A stretch of DNA of 45,318 nucleotides from PFJX01 sp038215555 (lineage in GTDB: Bacteria > Pseudomonadota > Gammaproteobacteria > Burkholderiales > Thiobacillaceae), in assembly GCA_038215555.1 (NCBI GenBank), contig JBBQQT010000007.1:1-45318 (forward strand). The letters run 5' to 3'. Shown piece by piece: positions 40,950-45,318 of the stretch. Below the pieces are notes generated by a model. The model did not search any database. It was not told where the DNA came from and saw only the letters and a list, made by a program, of their open reading frames with translations. Numbering within the stretch: the stretch's first letter is position 1; each line of letters begins with the position of its first letter. The position numbers were made by a program, and so were the translations under genes.

Positions 40950-42407
40950 TCAAGCAACTGCTTTTGCAGTTTCCGGCTCGATCACATAGGTCGAACGCGT
41001 TTCGCGTTTTCCGATCGTCATCAGATCCCACACCAGCAGGACAAATCCCAAGGCAAACATCCAGCCACCGACTTGACGCCAGAACATGGCCTGGGTGAAC
41101 CAGCGATGCGATTGAGCAGCAAAATACGCCATCCAATCGGAGCCACCGATGGCACGTTCGATTTGCGATTGCTCGTAACCCGCAATCAACAACGCCATGG
41201 TCATGGTGATCATGCCGGCCCAGAGCAGAAACATGGCCCATTTCCACTTCCAGGCACCAACCAGGTTGCCACTCATCCAGACATTGCCGCGCCATTTCTG
41301 GACTGCGATGTAGAAGAACGCGATGACCATGGTGACGTAGGCACCGAAGAAGGCCAGGTGACCGTGCGAAGCCGTCCACTGGGTGCCGTGGGTGTACAGG
41401 TTGATTTGCGGCAGGGTGTGCATGAAGCCCCAGACGCCGGCGCCGAAGAAGTTGCCGAAAGCCTGCCCGATGATCCAGGCCAGGGCCGGGTTGTTATTGC
41501 TCTTCAGCTTGTGATGACCTGCGTCGAACAAGGCATGCACCACCATGGCGACCAACGGAATCGGTTCCAGTGCGGAGAAGAAGCCGCCGATGGTGAACCA
41601 GTATTCCGGCGTACCAATCCAGAAGTAGTGGTGACCCAGACCGAGGATGCCGGAACCGAACATCAGCGCGACTTCGATATACAACCAAGTTTCGACGATT
41701 TTGCGACGAACACCCATGGTCTTGATCAAACCGTAGGCCATCAAACAACCTACCAGCACTTCCCAGGTCGCCTCAACCCACAGGTGAATCACCCACCACC
41801 ACCAGTGTTGGTCCATGGAGATGTTGGGGGTGAACCACATACCGGCTAGATAAATACCTGCCAGTGCAACCAAGTCGAACAGGAGGACGCCGCCGATGCC
41901 GGTGATCTTGCCTTTCATGAAGGTCGCGGCAACATTGAAGAAGAAACCCAGCACGCAAACCACGATGCCGATGTCAGCCCAGCGCGGTGCTTCGATGTAC
42001 TCGCGACCTTCGTTGATCAGCCAGATCGAGCTTTTCTCGCCCGGGCCGACCTGAACCAGAAGGTAAACCAGCACAACGACGACGACGGCGAGGGTAAATA
42101 TCCAGAAAATCAGATTTCCGAACCCCAAGCCGACCACCGGAACGCCCGATTCGTCCTCCAACAACCAATACACCGAGCCGATGAAGCCGAACAACAGCCA
42201 GACCACCATCGCATTCACATGCACCATGCGATTGACTGAAAAATCCAGAATACCAAACAGAAATTCCGGATTCAAATATTGCAGGCCAGCCAACAAGCCA
42301 AACAACACCTGTGCGCCGAACAATGCGACTGAGACGGTGAAATATTTCACCGCCAGTTTTTGGCCACCGTTAAGGTTGGCGCTATCGAGAACACCTAGAG
42401 CTGCCAT
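40950..42407 (-). CDS. norB: Nitric oxide reductase, catalytic subunit B (cytochrome-c type)
   Basis: 485 residues, about 12 membrane helices, heme-copper oxidase superfamily. Against the known Pseudomonas cNOR sites (offset by about one residue, from memory) all key residues are there: low-spin heme ligands H63 and H350, heme b3 ligand H348 (TASHGH), FeB ligands H208 (IHLWVE), H259 and H260 (LGHHYFW) with Glu212, plus Glu216 and Glu281 (SALEP). It reduces two NO to N2O, taking electrons from NorC. AAGGAG precedes the ATG. It lacks the long N-terminal extension of quinol-type NorZ. norQ and norD, usually next, are absent: a terminator follows at once. Confidence 0.95.
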   Translation of the reverse strand: MAALGVLDSANLNGGQKLAVKYFTVSVALFGAQVLFGLLAGLQYLNPEFLFGILDFSVNRMVHVNAMVVWLLFGFIGSVYWLLEDESGVPVVGLGFGNLIFWIFTLAVVVVVLVYLLVQVGPGEKSSIWLINEGREYIEAPRWADIGIVVCVLGFFFNVAATFMKGKITGIGGVLLFDLVALAGIYLAGMWFTPNISMDQHWWWWVIHLWVEATWEVLVGCLMAYGLIKTMGVRRKIVETWLYIEVALMFGSGILGLGHHYFWIGTPEYWFTIGGFFSALEPIPLVAMVVHALFDAGHHKLKSNNNPALAWIIGQAFGNFFGAGVWGFMHTLPQINLYTHGTQWTASHGHLAFFGAYVTMVIAFFYIAVQKWRGNVWMSGNLVGAWKWKWAMFLLWAGMITMTMALLIAGYEQSQIERAIGGSDWMAYFAAQSHRWFTQAMFWRQVGGWMFALGFVLLVWDLMTIGKRETRSTYVIEPETAKAVA

Positions 42408-42418
42408 GTTGTAACTCC

Positions 42419-43108
42419 TTATTGTTGAGCCGGTGCTGCGACAGCACCTGCATCTGCGGCAACTTCAACCGCGGGAGCGGCTTCAGCAGCGACCTCGGGG
42501 GCTGCATCAGCCTGATCGATGGGCTGGAAGTTGGTCGGGAAGCCATTGGTGTCGATGGCAGACATCCACTTCAGGAATGCGACGGTGGCGCGGGCTTCTT
42601 CTTCGGTAATACCCAGATTCGGCATTCTGCGACCGATCGAGTTATGCAGTTTGTCGGTCGGGTCCATCAGGAAGTCCACCATGCTCTGCTCACGCACTTC
42701 TTTCGAACCCCAAGACCGGTCAAGCCAAGACTTGGTCAGGTCCGGCGCGTAGTAGGAACCGTTGCCCAGCAGGGTATGGCAACCCATACAGTTCTTGGCT
42801 TGAGTGGTCAGTTTGCCCTTGGAAACCAGAGCTTCGGCTTCTTCTTCGGTCAACTTCTTGCCGAACAAGGGTTCCTCAGCGCCGATCACCGGTACCTGAA
42901 AATTGCGTGCTTCATCAAACACATAATCAACACGATGATTGATCACCGAATAGGCGGGAACACGTTTCCCGCCTGCCGTGATCTGCTTCACCGTATCGAA
43001 GGTGAGAAAAATGAGCACTACGAACGAGCCTGCCGTAACCCAGATGGCCATCTTTCGCCAAAAGAATTCGGATGCCCACCATAACGCCTGAGTTTGCGTC
43101 TCTGCCAT
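42419..43108 (-). CDS. norC: Nitric oxide reductase, cytochrome c subunit C (extended)
   Basis: 229 residues. I take the ATG at 43108 because AGGAGGT (43115-43121) sits 6 bp before it; the in-frame ATG at 43114 abuts that site. One N-terminal membrane helix (about 20-38) anchors a periplasmic cytochrome c with heme motif C107-x-x-C110-H111 (NCMGCHTLLG) and an axial Met in RRMPNLG. It passes electrons to NorB. Classical NorC is about 150 residues; this one has an insert before the heme (about 55-95, with FGKKLTEEEAEALVSKGK) and an Ala/Glu/Val-rich tail (AAPEVAAEAAPAVEVAADAG) of unknown purpose. It is 11 bp from norB. Confidence 0.92.
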   Translation of the reverse strand: MAETQTQALWWASEFFWRKMAIWVTAGSFVVLIFLTFDTVKQITAGGKRVPAYSVINHRVDYVFDEARNFQVPVIGAEEPLFGKKLTEEEAEALVSKGKLTTQAKNCMGCHTLLGNGSYYAPDLTKSWLDRSWGSKEVREQSMVDFLMDPTDKLHNSIGRRMPNLGITEEEARATVAFLKWMSAIDTNGFPTNFQPIDQADAAPEVAAEAAPAVEVAADAGAVAAPAQQ

Positions 43109-43126
43109 GGTCATACCTCCTGTTGC

Positions 43127-43474
43127 TTACCGCTGTTGAAAAATCTTGACGTGCTCCGACGCCGGCTCGTGCTCATCGGCATGCGTGCCGACGCACAAAT
43201 GCCAGATGGCCTGTGGTGCGACCAGATAGCCGATCAGCATGAGCATCACGATGACGCTCCAGAATGTGTTGTTGAAGAGATTGGCGTGGACCGCCAAAAC
43301 AATGACCGAAACCACCAGGCCGACGTAGCCGAGATAGGCAAGCGGCATCAGACGTGGACGGTTACGCATTCGCGACCAGGCAAACAGTAGGGCGTAGGTA
43401 GCGCCAAACATGATCACGGACGCAGCACTGAAAAACACAATGAAAAAGTCCGCCAGCTTTATGGGTTCGATCAT
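43127..43474 (-). CDS. Small three-helix membrane protein of the nor operon
   Basis: 115 residues from the ATG at 43474, with GGAG 6 bp upstream; an in-frame GTG at 43486 is too close to the same GGAG. Helices at about 8-31, 46-64 and 72-92, connected by short Arg-rich loops (WSRMRNRPRLM). The C-terminus is soluble and rich in His/Glu (IWHLCVGTHADEHEPASEHV). First gene of the transcript with norC and norB (13-18 bp gaps), divergent from nirS, so it is expressed under NO/low oxygen and probably helps assemble or stabilise the NorCB complex or its hemes. I do not recognise a family. Confidence 0.75.
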   Translation of the reverse strand: MIEPIKLADFFIVFFSAASVIMFGATYALLFAWSRMRNRPRLMPLAYLGYVGLVVSVIVLAVHANLFNNTFWSVIVMLMLIGYLVAPQAIWHLCVGTHADEHEPASEHVKIFQQR

Positions 43475-43534
43475 CTCTATCTCCACGATTCATTTCAGTG
43501 CGGCGGATGGTGGCGACATACCCGACTAAAGCGT

Positions 43535-43548
43535 TTGACTTTGATCAA
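43535..43548 (-). promoter_or_regulatory. FNR/DNR-type box, probable control site for the nor operon
   Basis: TTGAC-TTTG-ATCAA matches the FNR/DNR/NNR consensus TTGAT-N4-ATCAA at 9 of 10 defined positions. Its centre lies 67 bp before the ATG of the small membrane protein; an activator site at -41.5 would put the start of the transcript near 43500. Assignment to the minus-strand transcript is inference from spacing. Confidence 0.8.
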
Positions 43549-43575
43549 CCGGCCTCGCAATTACTGAAACCACGG

Positions 43576-43589
43576 TTGACAAACATCAA
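43576..43589 (+). promoter_or_regulatory. FNR/DNR-type box, probable control site for nirS
   Basis: TTGAC-AAAC-ATCAA, again 9 of 10 defined positions of the FNR/DNR consensus. The centre is 92 bp before the nirS ATG, compatible with a transcript starting near 43624. Its centre is 41 bp from that of the other box. Assignment to nirS is inference from spacing. Confidence 0.8.
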
Positions 43590-43674
43590 GGCTTCCGATT
43601 GAACCGGCAGTGCATCTTTGCCCCCCATGCAAGTCAGGTTTTTTCCACCACCTGTTTTTCCGGAGGGCAATTCG

Positions 43675-45318
43675 ATGAAGAAGTTAGTAAGCGGTTTGAT
43701 GATGGCGGCTTTGCCGCTGGCAGTTTCCCTGGCATGGGCGGCCGATGCGCCCAAGGACCACATGGGCGGCGCCGACGCGCGCTACCTCGCTGGCGGCGGT
43801 TCCTCGCTGAATACGGCGGACATGTATCAATCGGCTGACCCGAATGCGCCGGCAATGACCAAAACCGAGTTCGACGATGGCCGGCAGATTTATTTCGACC
43901 GCTGCGCCGGTTGTCACGGCGTGCTGCGCAAGGGCGCCACTGGCAAGGCCTTGTTGCCGGGTGACATGCAGAAACTGGGCACGGAAACCTTGAAGGTGTT
44001 CGTCGGCTACGGCACCCCTGGCGGCATGCCCAACTTTGGCACCTCAAATGAGTTGAGCGAAAAAGAAATCGACATGATGGCGCGCTACATCCAGCATCCC
44101 GCGCCGACGCCGCCGGAATGGGGCATGAAGGAAATGCAGGCGAGCTGGAAGCTGTTGATTCCGGAAGATCAGCGTCCGAAGAAACAGATGAACAAGCTTG
44201 ACCTGCCGAATCTGTTCTCGGTGACGCTGCGCGACAGCGGCGAAATCGCACTGATTGACGGCAAGTCGAAGAAAATCGTTCAAATCCTAAAAACCGGTTT
44301 CGCGGTACACATTTCCCGCATGTCGAAATCCGGCCGCTACCTCTACACCACCGGCCGTGACGGCCTGATCAACCTGATCGACCTGTGGATGGAAACGCCG
44401 CAGACCGTCGCCACCATCCGTACCGGCTCCGACGCCCGCTCCATCGAGACCTCCAAATTCAAGGGCTACGAAGACAAACTGGCCATCGCCGGCACCTACT
44501 GGCCGCCCGCCTATGTGCTGATGGACGGCCCGACATTGAAGCCGCTGAAGATCATGTCCACCCGCGGCTACACCTACGACGAACAGGAATATCACGCCGA
44601 GCCGCGTGTCGCTTCCATCGTGTCATCACTGATCAAGCCGGAGTTCGTGGTCAACGTGAAGGAAACCGGCAAGGTGCTGCTGGTCGACTACAGCGACATC
44701 AAGAACCTGAAGACCACCGAAATCGAAGCCGAACGCTTCCTGCATGACGGCGGTTGGGATCTGTCCAAGCGCTACTTCCTGGTCGCCGCCAACATGCGCA
44801 ACACCGTGTCGGTGGTCGATACCAAGGAAGGCAAGCTGGCTGCCAACGTCAAGGTCGGCGTCAAGCCACACCCGGGTCGTGGCGCCAATTGGGTCGACAA
44901 GAAATATGGTCCGGTCTGGGCCACCGGCCACCTGGGTGACGATACCGTCGCAGTGATCGGCACCGACCCCGCGAAGCACAAGCAGCACGCCTGGAAAGTG
45001 GTGCGCACCTTGAAGAATCACGGCAACGGTTCGCTGTTCATCAAGACCCATCCGAAGTCGAAGAACCTGTGGGTCGATGCCGCCTTGTCGCCCAATCAGG
45101 AAGAGTATCAATCGATTTCGGTGTTCGATCTGAACAACCTGGAAAAACCGGCTGAAGTGATCAATCTTGCCAAGTTGACGGGTATCAACGATGGCCCGAT
45201 GCGCATCACCCATCCCGAATACAACCGGGCCGGTGACGAGGTCTGGTTCTCCTTGTGGAATCCGAAGAACAAGCAATCGGCCATCGTCGTCATGGATGAC
45301 AAGACGCGCAAGCTGAAA
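43675..45318 (+). CDS. nirS: Cytochrome cd1 nitrite reductase (3' end outside the window)
   Basis: 548 residues are visible and the frame is open at the right edge. ATG at 43675 with GGAGGG at 43662-43667; signal peptide MKKLVSGLMMAALPLAVSLAWA. The cytochrome c domain has C77-x-x-C80-H81 (RCAGCHGV). The eight-bladed propeller holding heme d1 follows: H212 (AVHISRMS) is the d1 axial ligand, and H357 (FLHDGGWD) and H399 (VKPHPGRGANW) are the catalytic pair; the spacings of 145 and 42 equal those of the Pseudomonas enzyme (182/327/369). It reduces nitrite to NO in the periplasm; NO then goes to NorCB encoded divergently. Heme d1 biosynthesis genes should lie beyond the right edge. Confidence 0.97.
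   Translation, partial: MKKLVSGLMMAALPLAVSLAWAADAPKDHMGGADARYLAGGGSSLNTADMYQSADPNAPAMTKTEFDDGRQIYFDRCAGCHGVLRKGATGKALLPGDMQKLGTETLKVFVGYGTPGGMPNFGTSNELSEKEIDMMARYIQHPAPTPPEWGMKEMQASWKLLIPEDQRPKKQMNKLDLPNLFSVTLRDSGEIALIDGKSKKIVQILKTGFAVHISRMSKSGRYLYTTGRDGLINLIDLWMETPQTVATIRTGSDARSIETSKFKGYEDKLAIAGTYWPPAYVLMDGPTLKPLKIMSTRGYTYDEQEYHAEPRVASIVSSLIKPEFVVNVKETGKVLLVDYSDIKNLKTTEIEAERFLHDGGWDLSKRYFLVAANMRNTVSVVDTKEGKLAANVKVGVKPHPGRGANWVDKKYGPVWATGHLGDDTVAVIGTDPAKHKQHAWKVVRTLKNHGNGSLFIKTHPKSKNLWVDAALSPNQEEYQSISVFDLNNLEKPAEVINLAKLTGINDGPMRITHPEYNRAGDEVWFSLWNPKNKQSAIVVMDDKTRKLK

Overview
The window reads as a chromosomal segment of a Gram-negative, denitrifying proteobacterium, most likely a betaproteobacterium. 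The evidence is moderately high GC with Rhodocyclales/Nitrosomonadales-like proteins, outer-membrane and periplasmic systems (TonB receptor, PpiD), a serC-pheA-hisC-tyrA-aroA operon, cytochrome cd1 nitrite reductase with cytochrome-c nitric oxide reductase, and many GTAG-headed REP elements. The taxon is inference from gene content; no 16S gene is present.

Layout. 1-781 (-): 5' part of a PAS-domain signalling protein, running off the left edge. 997-10713 (-): ppiD, a tRNA-Ser(UGA), then (read right to left) serC-serA-pheA-hisC-tyrA, a BrnT/antitoxin-type toxin-antitoxin pair, and aroA. This is serine plus phenylalanine/tyrosine/histidinol-phosphate metabolism, with a TA module wedged between tyrA and aroA. 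10916-14222 (-): exported beta-carbonic anhydrase, UbiB, and a DUF6781-like protein. 14350-20976 (+): an NlpC/P60 peptidase with an overlapping secreted protein of unknown function, then a Fur-boxed FbpABC ferric iron transporter and a kinase-like/P-loop fusion protein. The permease has a perfect terminator-type hairpin in its first codons.

20977-21826 is about 850 bp without a convincing gene, filled with REP-type inverted repeats, a copy of a repeat shared with 39.2 kb, and a 20-bp motif in three copies. 21827-33912 (+): neutral zinc metallopeptidase, a small HERVH membrane protein, a hybrid histidine kinase, serS, and a compact TonB receptor - YfiR - CHASE8-type hybrid kinase - REC-GGDEF (diguanylate cyclase) cluster that looks like one envelope-to-c-di-GMP signalling unit. 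33947-39046 (-): an unknown protein, a YgiQ-type radical SAM protein and RhlE helicase.

39047-39589 is a second repeat-rich gap, holding a ~156-bp element with terminal inverted repeats, a hairpin and a REPIN. It is followed on the minus strand by an internally deleted endonuclease/exonuclease/phosphatase remnant, a DUF3079 protein and an AT-rich membrane protein. 40950-45318: norB, norC and a three-helix membrane protein (-), divergent from nirS (+, running off the right edge). The shared 200-bp control region has two near-perfect FNR/DNR-type boxes 41 bp apart. NirS makes NO from nitrite in the periplasm and NorCB reduces it to N2O; norQ/norD are not in this window.

The most interesting items are the divergent nir/nor control region, the TonB-YfiR-kinase-cyclase unit, the toxin-antitoxin insertion in the aromatic operon, the hairpin inside fbpB, and the repeat-rich gaps. 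No CRISPR array, rRNA, prophage or intact insertion sequence was seen.
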